NCBI GenBank assembly: GCA_021776655.1
Contig: JAJFFK010000036.1
Coordinates: 1 to 49,429, forward strand
Origin: Henriciella sp.
GTDB lineage: Bacteria > Pseudomonadota > Alphaproteobacteria > Caulobacterales > Hyphomonadaceae
Length of the DNA: 49,429 nucleotides
Direction of reading: 5' to 3'
The notes below the pieces were generated by a model. The model ran no database searches, had not been told where the DNA came from, and saw only the letters and a list, made by a program, of their open reading frames with translations. The stretch's first letter is position 1. Each line of letters opens with the position of its first letter. Shown piece after piece: positions 1-7,485 of this stretch. Both the position numbers and the translations under genes were made by a program.

Positions 1-3
1 CTA

Positions 4-852
4 GGTTCTGTTGACAAAGTGGATTCCCATATGTCTCGAAGCATGATTCAAGCTTTCTTTTACGGAGGCTGTCATGGTTCGTGGTTTGATGTCAGATGTG
101 GAATGGGGTTTCTTTGAGCCTTTCCTGATTACCACAGGGGGCAAACGTGGGCGCCCGCCGCGCGATCACCGCCTTGTTCTGGACGGCGTATTTTGGCTAG
201 CTCGCACGGGGGCGCAATGGCGTGACTTGCATGAGTATTTCGGCAAATGGTCGAGTATCTATCGACAGTTTCGCCGTTGGACCATATCCGGGGTTTGGGA
301 GTTAATGCTCGAAGCCCTGAATGACAGCAAAGCCGTACCAGACAGCGTGCAGATGATCGACAGCACGATCATCCGGGCGCACCATCAGGCAGCTGGCGCA
401 AAAGGGGGACTCAAAAACAGGGTTTTGGGCGCTCAAAGGGTGGCTTCACGACGAAAATTCATCTCAGGACAAACGCCGAAGGTTTGCCAATGAAGGCTGA
501 AATCACCGGCGGTGAAGTGTCGGACTATAAGGGATATGATCTGGTGATGGCACGGGACTTACCGCCTGCGAAGGTGTTTCTGGCTGATCGTGGATACGAC
601 AGCAACGCCATTCGCGCCGACATCGAAGCGACGGGCGGCACGCCGGTTATTCCCGGGCGAAAGTCACGCAAAACCGCGATTGTCATTGATGACTACATCT
701 ATGCTCTGCGCAACCGTGTCGAACGCTGTTTCAATAAACTGAAAAACTCACGCCGCGTGGCAACACGCTACGACAAAACAGAAGACAGCTATCTCGGATT
801 CATACATATCGCCGCGCTAAGGCTGTGGATCAAATACTTTGTCAACAAGACC
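4..852 (+). mobile_element. IS5-family (IS427-type) insertion sequence, 849 bp
   Basis: The ends form an imperfect inverted repeat: 16 of 18 bases match when 1-18 is compared with the reverse complement of 838-855 (flanking CTA/TAG included). A TA dinucleotide lies just outside each end (2-3 and 853-854), so the element sits in a duplicated CTAG target, as expected for the IS427 group. Inside are two overlapping transposase frames. The right end interrupts a methyltransferase gene; only 3 bases of left flank are in the window, so the other half of the target gene cannot be seen. Confidence 0.9.
74..493 (+). CDS. IS5-family transposase, first frame (N-terminal part)
   Basis: This is the N-terminal half of a DDE transposase. 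It has the GKRGRPPRDHR segment, the WLARTGAQWRDL helix typical of the IS5/IS427 N-terminal domain (DUF4096-like), and the first catalytic Asp in MIDSTIIRAHHQ at about residue 96. A GGAGG ribosome site sits 6 bases before the ATG. From about codon 115 the frame leaves the family pattern and runs into unrelated residues. The family sequence continues in the -1 frame (reading GFGRSKGGFTTKIH from 421), so a working enzyme needs a -1 frameshift near 410-421, where there is a CAAAAAC run. Confidence 0.88.
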   Translation: MVRGLMSDVEWGFFEPFLITTGGKRGRPPRDHRLVLDGVFWLARTGAQWRDLHEYFGKWSSIYRQFRRWTISGVWELMLEALNDSKAVPDSVQMIDSTIIRAHHQAAGAKGGLKNRVLGAQRVASRRKFISGQTPKVCQ

Positions 853-855
853 TAG
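484..855 (+). CDS. IS5-family transposase, second frame (catalytic C-terminal part)
   Basis: This frame carries the second catalytic Asp in FLADRGYDSNAIR and the closing Glu in the NRVERCFNKLKNSRR segment (Y-(2)-R-(3)-E-(6)-K signature), followed by ATRYDKT. The ATG at 490 (in LPMKAE) is unlikely to be a true start: the frame is open upstream to at least 418 and encodes conserved transposase sequence there. It is therefore probably made only as the tail of a frameshift fusion with the preceding frame. The stop codon TAG at 853-855 lies outside the element and is completed by the duplicated CTAG target. Confidence 0.88.
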   Translation: MPMKAEITGGEVSDYKGYDLVMARDLPPAKVFLADRGYDSNAIRADIEATGGTPVIPGRKSRKTAIVIDDYIYALRNRVERCFNKLKNSRRVATRYDKTEDSYLGFIHIAALRLWIKYFVNKT

Positions 856-1369
856 ACTATTCGCAAAAGCGACTGGACCGACCGGCAAAGTATACGCGCT
901 CACGCCGGATCCTGAATCTGGTCAGCCGCAACTTGAAGATATCGCGAGCGATGACATCAACTATGCCAATGTGGATGTGAGACCCTTGACCGCGGGCGCA
1001 CCGATCACCTCGCCTGAACCGCTTGATGTCTTGTGGACCAGCCAGAATTACCACGATCTGAAGAACTTGCCCCCGCCTGTCACAACCGGTGTAATCAATG
1101 CAATGTTGTTTGCTACGCTCAAACCCGGCGGTCTGTATATCGTCATCGATCACGCCGCTGCTGACGACGCTCCGGACGATGTTACAGACACATTGCACCG
1201 GATCAGAGAAGCTGTTGTCCGCGAAGAGGTCGAGGCGGCTGGATTTGTATTCGTTGAAGACAGCAGCGTGTTGCGGAACCCATCAGACCCACGAGACCTA
1301 GGTGTGTTTGACGACGCCATCCGCGGCAACACCGACCAGTTTGTGCTGAAGTTTCGCAAACCCGAATAG
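855..1369 (+). pseudogene. COG4798-type methyltransferase, 5' end removed by the IS
   Basis: About 171 residues of an SAM-dependent methyltransferase-like protein remain, open from the IS border to the TAG at 1367. Visible family features are GPTGKVYAL just after the glycine-rich SAM loop, the DVLWTSQNYHDLKN segment, the LKPGG turn, a HRIREAVVREEVEAAGF helix and the closing FVLKFRKPE. The intact lipoprotein methyltransferase at 5604-6713 ends its catalytic domain with the very similar LKFRKPE. Signal region, N-terminus and SAM motif I are missing, and the frame has no start except one inside the IS at 839. It is called a pseudogene because the 5' part is replaced by IS sequence. Confidence 0.85.
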
Positions 1370-1412
1370 GGGACAGCCTGAGTAGTGTCTGTAACGGGCG
1401 CATTAGCGGACA

Positions 1413-2915
1413 TTAGTCTGTCGGTTCGGTATGAGTGTCCGCGTTTCCAAAATTCGTGGTTTCGAACGATAAAAGTCGAGCTTCTACGTCCTCGTCGAGA
1501 GTCGGCAGTGAACGCAATAACCCCTCCCAGTCCACCAACAAGCTGTTGATGGACTTTCGATCTTCGCTTGAAATTTGCTTATTCTCGTACAAAAAACGAC
1601 AGACGGAACTGTAATAACCTAAGCTCGATGGTTTGAGATTTTTCAACAACTTCGCATCGTTTATTTGAACAAGCTTCTCGTCTACCAATCCGCAAATCGC
1701 TTCGACTTTTGAGGCAAGTGCGGAAATGCGCTTGCCCGTATCCTTATCAGCTAGCTCGAGGCCCGCCTCAATTTTTGCGAGTAAGCGTCTCTCATATTGT
1801 TCTTGTTTAAGTGCTATTCGAGATAGTTGCGAACTAATCTCCTTCGCGATGTTTTCTTGTTCGATCGTTAGGTGACTAAGCTGCCAGCGCCAATGCCGAC
1901 GAGCGTCTCCTGTTCGATACAGCTCGACTAAGTACCAGGCGGCCATAGCCGGTATGCTAGCTGAGACAATTCCCGCAGGAAGTCGGTCGTTTCCATGCCT
2001 CCACAACCAACCGAGCGCGTCGAGCCTTTCTGGGATTGAAGCCACTGCAACCACTGACAAAAGAAGCACTAGAAGCAGGAAACACTCCCGGCGCTTTTCC
2101 TTCGTTGTCTTCTTTTTGGTGGTTATTTTGGGGCTCGTTGAGGTTCCACCGTGTAGCGGATTACTTGTTGAAATATCCTTGACGCCGCTGTCCTCAATCG
2201 GTTGAACAATCTCATCGGCTAGCTGCAGAACATCGTGGGTGTAACGCCGCATCGATAAGTTCTGTAGGGCTAAGTAAGCGAACAATACGAAAGGCAGCGC
2301 GAGCCAAAAAAATGCTGCCGCAATGAACCGTATCCCCTCCAAAGTTGTGTTTGACCCCTCAACGCCACTTGCCGGAGGTCCTTTACAATTGAGGAAAGTT
2401 TTCGGCGACACCACCCGCAATCCAGGCAAAATAAATTCCAAGTATGGAGGATTGGGTAGCGCATCAATTCTCGAGATTTTCTCGCAGATAGAGATTGCGG
2501 ATTCGCAAGATGGTGCGTTGTATTTGCCGTCTGTATAAACGATAATCGACGCACCTCCGAGTTCATGATTATCGAGAAGTTCTTGAAGTGCATTGGAAAC
2601 AATCGTGCTTCCACCCGATGCAGGAGGGTCCAAAACGAGGTCTTGCGGTGGCGCCGAAGGTGGATCGATAGAAACCAAAGCATCGCAGTCGGTGATATTG
2701 TCTCCAGCAAAAATTTTGACTGATACCAGATCAGTGGAACCCATCGCGTCTACGCGCGCTTTTACATCGGCGACTGCGTCATCGCGAAATTCCCACATCG
2801 ATTCGGAGTTTTCGATCAGAAAGAAGGAGGTGTCACGACTCGTTGTTTGAGCGGCCGAGCTTGTTAACAAGAAGACTGCAATAAAAATGGCAAAACGGAG
2901 CAGTGACTGTCGCAT
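1413..2915 (-). CDS. Membrane-anchored von Willebrand-A-like protein
   Basis: The 500-residue protein has a signal peptide (about 1-22), an exported domain of about 170 residues, a membrane segment near 195-218, a basic lysine-rich loop near 262-275, two more hydrophobic segments near 280-300 and 315-335, and a cytoplasmic helical tail with heptad-like Leu/Ile spacing. The exported domain resembles a von Willebrand A fold: ENSES at 35-39 sits where DxSxS is expected, Thr104 lies in GGSTIVSNAL, and Asp129 in VYTDG. The first metal-site Asp is thus Glu. Codon use looks AT-richer than in neighbouring genes, suggesting transfer. It has no operon partner. No specific family is recognised; a sensor or adhesion role would be a guess. 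Confidence 0.7.
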   Translation of the reverse strand: MRQSLLRFAIFIAVFLLTSSAAQTTSRDTSFFLIENSESMWEFRDDAVADVKARVDAMGSTDLVSVKIFAGDNITDCDALVSIDPPSAPPQDLVLDPPASGGSTIVSNALQELLDNHELGGASIIVYTDGKYNAPSCESAISICEKISRIDALPNPPYLEFILPGLRVVSPKTFLNCKGPPASGVEGSNTTLEGIRFIAAAFFWLALPFVLFAYLALQNLSMRRYTHDVLQLADEIVQPIEDSGVKDISTSNPLHGGTSTSPKITTKKKTTKEKRRECFLLLVLLLSVVAVASIPERLDALGWLWRHGNDRLPAGIVSASIPAMAAWYLVELYRTGDARRHWRWQLSHLTIEQENIAKEISSQLSRIALKQEQYERRLLAKIEAGLELADKDTGKRISALASKVEAICGLVDEKLVQINDAKLLKNLKPSSLGYYSSVCRFLYENKQISSEDRKSINSLLVDWEGLLRSLPTLDEDVEARLLSFETTNFGNADTHTEPTD

Positions 2916-3018
2916 ATTCGCCCGTTAGTGCGATTCTATGTTCTTTTTGTGTTCACGCTATCAATGTCTCCTAATGGGATCAAGCAGTCCTACCGGCTTC
3001 CCTCGCCTTGCTCAGCCT

Positions 3019-4350
3019 CTACGTCTTCGCGTGGCACACGACGGGTAGCCATGTGTAACCTTTAACGAAAGAGCTGGAGACGCGGCTGGGTTCGTCGAGG
3101 ACTTCGATATGGTCAAAGCGCGCGAGGATTTCTTCCCAGAGGATACGTAGCTGCAGTTCGGCGAGACGGTTGCCGACACAGCGGTGGACACCAAAGCCGA
3201 AGGAGATGTGATTGCGTGCCTGTTTGCGGTCAATGATCAGGCGGTTTGGATCCTCGTCCCAGAAGCTTTCGTCGCGATTGCCAGAGACGTACCACATCGC
3301 GATCTGGTCGCCTTTTTTGATCGTCTTATCGTGCATTTCAACATCTTCGAGCGCGGTGCGGCGCATATAAGCGAGCGGCGTTTGCCAGCGGATGAATTCC
3401 GAAACCATGTTCGGGATCAAGCTGTGATCGACTTTCAGCTTGGCGTATTCTTGCGGAAACTGGTTAAGCGCATAAACCCCGCCGGACATCGAGTTGCGGG
3501 TCGTGTCATTGCCGCCAATGATCAGCAGAATGACATTGCCGAGCAATTCCTGAGGGTTCATGTCGCGCGTCGCCGGACCGTGGGCAAGCAGGCTCATCAT
3601 ATCATCAGCGGGTGGCGCGGCTTTACGTTCATTGAATATTGCCCAGAAGGTCTGGCCGCAATTGGTCAACTCTTCGCGCCATTGCTCCATTCCGCCCGGA
3701 CAGATGTCAGGGTCGCGCGGATTGGTGGTGATGTCAGACCAATGGGTCAACTCACGGCGACGCTCCTGAGGGTAGTTGAACAGCGTGGCGAGCATCATCG
3801 CGGTAAGCTCTATCGACACCGCATCGACCCAATCGAACGGTTCACCGACGGGCAGGCTATCAAGGACGGCCTGTGTGCGCTTTCGGATCAGGGGCTCGTA
3901 ATCGCGCAATTTGGTTGGCGCGACAGCGGGTTGTGCGGTCTTTCGTTGGGCCGAATGGATCGGCTCATCCGAAGAGATGAAGCTGCGACTGACAATGTCA
4001 GACATCTGATTGCCGAGTGTAATGCCGCCAAGCGTGGACTCAGACGAAAACCGCTTGTGGTCGGTGTCAATCGCCATGATGTCCTTGTAGCGGGTGACTG
4101 ACCAATAGGGGCCAAGGAAACTGTCAGGCGTCCAGTGTAGCGGGTCTTCTTTACGCAGGCGCTCAAACCGGTCCCATATCTTGTTCTGACGCCAGATCTC
4201 AACGTCGACCATGTCCAGCGTTTCGAGATCCAGATCGCTGGCCGATGGCACTTGACCGCCGCGTTCGAGATAATTTGGCTGTGACGGTTTGCGGTAGCTA
4301 AGCGTTGGACGCTCCAGTGAGAATTTCGATAGTGGTGCCGTATCAGCCAT
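3019..4350 (-). CDS. Cytochrome P450, CYP153-like alkane/fatty-acid omega-hydroxylase
   Basis: This is a full-length (443 residues) soluble P450. The oxygen-binding I-helix motif is GGNDTTRN (279-286), the ExxR pair is E318/R321, and the haem-ligating Cys391 lies in FGFGVHRCVGNRLAELQ. That haem loop, with the following LRILWEEI helix and the FVKGYTWLPV end, is characteristic of CYP153, which hydroxylates terminal carbons of alkanes and fatty acids using a ferredoxin and a ferredoxin reductase. Neither partner is encoded nearby. It lies 92 bases downstream of trpD on the same strand. The family assignment rests on motif recall; the substrate is inferred. Confidence 0.9.
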   Translation of the reverse strand: MADTAPLSKFSLERPTLSYRKPSQPNYLERGGQVPSASDLDLETLDMVDVEIWRQNKIWDRFERLRKEDPLHWTPDSFLGPYWSVTRYKDIMAIDTDHKRFSSESTLGGITLGNQMSDIVSRSFISSDEPIHSAQRKTAQPAVAPTKLRDYEPLIRKRTQAVLDSLPVGEPFDWVDAVSIELTAMMLATLFNYPQERRRELTHWSDITTNPRDPDICPGGMEQWREELTNCGQTFWAIFNERKAAPPADDMMSLLAHGPATRDMNPQELLGNVILLIIGGNDTTRNSMSGGVYALNQFPQEYAKLKVDHSLIPNMVSEFIRWQTPLAYMRRTALEDVEMHDKTIKKGDQIAMWYVSGNRDESFWDEDPNRLIIDRKQARNHISFGFGVHRCVGNRLAELQLRILWEEILARFDHIEVLDEPSRVSSSFVKGYTWLPVVCHAKT

Positions 4351-4442
4351 GGTCTAACTCCCTGGGGTGCGTTCGAGCTTATCGTATGTCTTTCCTGGTA
4401 TAAGTGAATAGGAACCGGATGAAAATTTCGACTTCCCACGCG

Positions 4443-5483
4443 TCAGGTGATCTGTCCTTTTGAGGCCGCAACGAGTTGGTTGAGTGTTTTCAGAGCGTTA
4501 CCCTTATCCAGGGCCGCGGCGGCTTGTGCTGCGCCATCCCTCAGGTCGCTTGCACGCCCGAGAATGTGCAGACCCGCCGCAGCATTCAGGACCACGGCAT
4601 CGCGAAAAGGCCCGGTGCGCCCTTCCAGCAATTCGCGGATGGCCAGCGCGTTTTCATCGGGCTTGCCGCCTTGTAATGCAGCAAGGGGAGATCGGGTCAG
4701 GCCGGCGTCTTCCGGCTTTATAACGCGCTTGATCAACACGTCGTCCATGATCTCGATGATTTGAGTTTCACCGGCAATGGAGAGCTCGTCTATGCCGCCC
4801 ATATTCGCGTCAGTGCCGTGGACGATCCAGGCGCGCTTGATGCCGAGATCGCGTAGCGCTGTCGCCATCGGCTTGAGCCAGCGCGGTTCTGATACGCCGA
4901 GGATCTGATGCGTGGCGCTGGCCGGGTTGGACAGCGGCCCGAGCAGGTTGAAGATCGTGCGGATGCCAAGTGTCGCCCGCACCGGGGCGACATGGCGCAT
5001 GGCGCTGTGATGGCTGCGTGCAAACAGGAAGCCGACATTCGCCTGATCGAGACAGGCGCGGAAGCGGTCTTCGTTGAGGTCAAGTTCCACCCCCAGCGCT
5101 TCGAGCACATCGGCGCTACCGGTCTTGGGCGGCACTGAGCGATTGCCATGCTTGGCCACCTGGCCACCGCAGGCTGCGATAAGGATGGCCGACGCCGTGG
5201 ATGTGTTGAGGCTGGTCCAGTCGAGACCGCCCGTGCCGCAAGTATCGAGGACATCGCCGTCGAGCGCAATCGTGCGGGCATTGGCGCGCATGACCATTGC
5301 TCCGGCGAGCAGCTCCGCCCCGGTTTCGCCGCGCACCGCCAGCCCCATCAGGAAAGCCCCGATCTGTTCGGGCTGTGCTTCACCAGAGAGCAGGGCCTCA
5401 AAGGCCGCCTCAAGCTGTGGTGGCGATAGGGCCTGGCCAGCGGCAAGGGTTTTCAAGGCGGTGGTCAGCGTCAAATCAGTCAT
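4443..5483 (-). CDS. trpD: Anthranilate phosphoribosyltransferase
   Basis: It transfers the phosphoribosyl group of PRPP to anthranilate, the second committed step of tryptophan synthesis. At 346 residues it has normal family length. The PRPP/Mg loop DTCGTGG is at 80-86 and the KHGNRS anion-binding loop at 111-116, followed by a PPKTGSADVLEALG helix. It is read in the same direction as trpE and trpG but is separated from trpG by a gene on the other strand, so it probably needs its own promoter in 5484-5603. In related bacteria trpC usually follows; here a P450 does. Confidence 0.95.
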   Translation of the reverse strand: MTDLTLTTALKTLAAGQALSPPQLEAAFEALLSGEAQPEQIGAFLMGLAVRGETGAELLAGAMVMRANARTIALDGDVLDTCGTGGLDWTSLNTSTASAILIAACGGQVAKHGNRSVPPKTGSADVLEALGVELDLNEDRFRACLDQANVGFLFARSHHSAMRHVAPVRATLGIRTIFNLLGPLSNPASATHQILGVSEPRWLKPMATALRDLGIKRAWIVHGTDANMGGIDELSIAGETQIIEIMDDVLIKRVIKPEDAGLTRSPLAALQGGKPDENALAIRELLEGRTGPFRDAVVLNAAAGLHILGRASDLRDGAAQAAAALDKGNALKTLNQLVAASKGQIT

Positions 5484-5603
5484 ACCCTCGGCCTAGCGCG
5501 TCAGGGGCGATCTGAACAGACAGCGTATCGATCAATTCATTCGCCATTCGCTTTACAGGCGAGTTATGCATGATACCTTCGCTGAAAAACCGGGAGAATG
5601 ATT

Positions 5604-6713
5604 ATGAAAATGATGGTGACTTTGCTGGCAACATCTAGCTTGCTGGTATTGGGCGCGTGCGAAACGGTCCAAGGCTATTTGGACGGAGGTGACGAAGATG
5701 TCGCCATCAGCGCCGAGGATGAGACGGTCAGTCAACCCGATATTGAGGCTGTCGAGACGGTTGAAACTGTTGCGCCAGCAATTGAGAAAGCGGCTGAGCC
5801 AGTGGCAGAGAAAGCGGCCGAGCCACAGACCGCTGCAGAAGCGCTGCAAGCGGTTCTGGATGCGCAACCCGAAGATGTTCAGGCCCGCTATGATGCCCGT
5901 CATCCTGCCGACACGCTTGCTCTGTTCGAGATTGAACCGGGAATGATCGTGGTTGAAGCGCTGCCGGGTGGCGGCTGGTATTCGAAAATTCTGATGCCAT
6001 ATCTCGGCGCCGACGGAACGATTGTTGGCGCGCAATATCCTGACGACATGTGGGCCAAACTCTTCAGAGATGCTGATCCAGAGCGGATTGCAGCGCGGGT
6101 CGAAGCGACGGCAGGTTGGGTTGATACGGCGACCGAGTGGGGCATTGAAGATGGCCCGGCAATCAAGTCGTTCCAGATGACGACGGCGCCAGATGAGAAA
6201 GTGGATCTGGTCGATGCGGTTCTGTATATTCGGGCTCTGCACAATATGAACCGGGCGGACGAGGACCATTCGACATTTAACACGGCGATTGCAGAATCTT
6301 ATCGCATCCTCAAGCCGGGCGGCATTGCAGGTGTGGTTCAGCACCGTGCACCTGAAGCCAATTCAGACGAATGGGCGGTTGGTAATGCAGGTTATATGAA
6401 ACAGAGCTATGTCATCAGCAGCTTCGAAGCGGCTGGGTTTGTCCTCGAAGAGGCCAGCGAGATAAATGCCAATGCGGCCGATGTTCCGACCGAGGACGAT
6501 ATTGTCTGGCGCCTGCCGCCGGTGCTTGGCCGCTATGAAGAGGGCACGCCGGAACATGACGCTGTGGTTGCAATTGGCGAGTCAGACCGGATGACCCTGA
6601 AATTCCGCAAACCTGAAATGGCTGCCGTGGAAGATGTGGTTGAGGATGCCGTGGAGGCCGTAACCGAAGCCGTCGAAGATGCAGTCGAAGTGGTGACCGG
6701 CGACGAGAGCTGA
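5604..6713 (+). CDS. Lipoprotein with COG4798-type SAM-dependent methyltransferase domain
   Basis: A lipoprotein signal ends in the lipobox LGAC (Cys19), then comes an acidic Glu/Ala/Val linker to about residue 75 and a methyltransferase-like domain. Family marks are the EALPGGGWYSKIL SAM loop, LILKPGG-like turn (RILKPGG), and the closing LKFRKPE; an extra Glu/Ala/Val-rich tail of about 30 residues follows. Start 5604 is preferred over the ATG at 5598 because the GGGAG ribosome site at 5592-5596 is too close to 5598. It lies between trpG and trpD on the opposite strand, with a terminator after it. Members of this family are annotated as predicted methyltransferases with unknown substrate, and a lipid-anchored version outside the cytoplasm would lack an obvious SAM supply. 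Confidence 0.85.
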   Translation: MKMMVTLLATSSLLVLGACETVQGYLDGGDEDVAISAEDETVSQPDIEAVETVETVAPAIEKAAEPVAEKAAEPQTAAEALQAVLDAQPEDVQARYDARHPADTLALFEIEPGMIVVEALPGGGWYSKILMPYLGADGTIVGAQYPDDMWAKLFRDADPERIAARVEATAGWVDTATEWGIEDGPAIKSFQMTTAPDEKVDLVDAVLYIRALHNMNRADEDHSTFNTAIAESYRILKPGGIAGVVQHRAPEANSDEWAVGNAGYMKQSYVISSFEAAGFVLEEASEINANAADVPTEDDIVWRLPPVLGRYEEGTPEHDAVVAIGESDRMTLKFRKPEMAAVEDVVEDAVEAVTEAVEDAVEVVTGDES

Positions 6714-6744
6714 GCGCACACTTAAAGATTGCAGATATTGAGAA

Positions 6745-6769
6745 GGGGGCTGAACGGCCCCCTTTTTTT
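6745..6769 (+). terminator. Rho-independent terminator
   Basis: A 6-bp G/C stem (GGGGGC at 6745-6750 with GCCCCC at 6757-6762), a 6-base loop and seven T residues (6763-6769) follow the methyltransferase gene by about 30 bases. It reads on the + strand and partly overlaps the trpG stop codon. Confidence 0.88.
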
Positions 6770-7358
6770 ACGCGACTATTGCAAGAAAATTCCGCAACAC
6801 TGCATGGCCGTGTTCGGTCAGGATGCTTTCGGGGTGGAATTGTACACCGTAGAGCGGGCGGGTGACGTGGCGCACAGACATGATCTCGCCGTCAGCGGTG
6901 AAGGCGTCGGCGACCAATGTATCGGGCAGATCTTCGGCGCAGATTGACAGAGAGTGGTAGCGCACCGTGTTGAACGTCTCGGGCAGGCCATTGAACAATG
7001 GGCCGCCTGTATGGGTGATCGCGCTGATCTTGCCATGGCGGATTTCGCGCGCGGCGACGATCGTGCCGCCCATTGCCTGTCCGATACTCTGATGACCGAG
7101 ACAGACGCCGAGAATGGGTAAGGTTGCGGGCGCCTCGCGGATCAGATCGACGCAGATGCCCGCCTCATTCGGCGTGCACGGGCCGGGCGACAGGACGATG
7201 CCATCTGGTGTCAGTGCGAGGGCTTGTGCGACGCTCAACTCGTCATTGCGGATGACCTGCGTGGTCGCGCCGATTTCCTCAAGATAGTGGACCAGGTTCC
7301 AGGTGAAACTGTCATAATTATCGACGACGAGGATGGATTTCCGGCTCATGGCCGACAT
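6768..7358 (-). CDS. trpG: Anthranilate synthase component II (glutamine amidotransferase)
   Basis: It hydrolyses glutamine and passes ammonia to TrpE for anthranilate synthesis. The class I amidotransferase triad is visible: Cys86 in GVCLGHQ, His175 and Glu177 in QFHPES. The VVDNYDSFTWNLV start and the VLSPGPCTPNEAG oxyanion loop fit TrpG/PabA. At 196 residues it is a stand-alone subunit, not a TrpE-G fusion. It may also serve 4-aminobenzoate synthesis, since no separate pabA is visible. A 127-bp gap with a palindromic repeat separates it from trpE upstream. Confidence 0.95.
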   Translation of the reverse strand: MSAMSRKSILVVDNYDSFTWNLVHYLEEIGATTQVIRNDELSVAQALALTPDGIVLSPGPCTPNEAGICVDLIREAPATLPILGVCLGHQSIGQAMGGTIVAAREIRHGKISAITHTGGPLFNGLPETFNTVRYHSLSICAEDLPDTLVADAFTADGEIMSVRHVTRPLYGVQFHPESILTEHGHAVLRNFLAIVA

Positions 7359-7373
7359 CTCTTGCCGAGATAG

Positions 7374-7455
7374 CCCTCATGCTGAGCTTGTCGAAGCATA
7401 CAGGGCGGGTGGCAAGCCTTGCGTCTCGCCTCCTTCGACAGGCTCAGAATGAGGG
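7374..7455. repeat. Intergenic inverted repeat between trpE and trpG
   Basis: Two 23-base arms (7374-7396 and 7433-7455) are inverted copies with 21 of 23 matches, built around CTTGTCGAAG and CTTCGACAGGCTCAG. This resembles a palindromic intergenic repeat common in many alphaproteobacterial genomes. In the trp mRNA it would fold into a strong hairpin that could set message stability or the trpE:trpG ratio; that effect is an inference. Confidence 0.8.
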
Positions 7456-7485
7456 ACCTCTCTGACATCGCTGTTTGGTTCCGGC

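Noticed and set aside
2593-2850. + strand frames inside the von Willebrand-like gene
   Set aside because: Shadow frames with no ribosome site; the - strand gene has a signal peptide and a continuous 500-codon frame.
3184-4101. Open frame of 305 codons on the + strand
   Set aside because: It is opposite the CYP153 gene, shows no family motif, and is a shadow caused by GC-rich codons.
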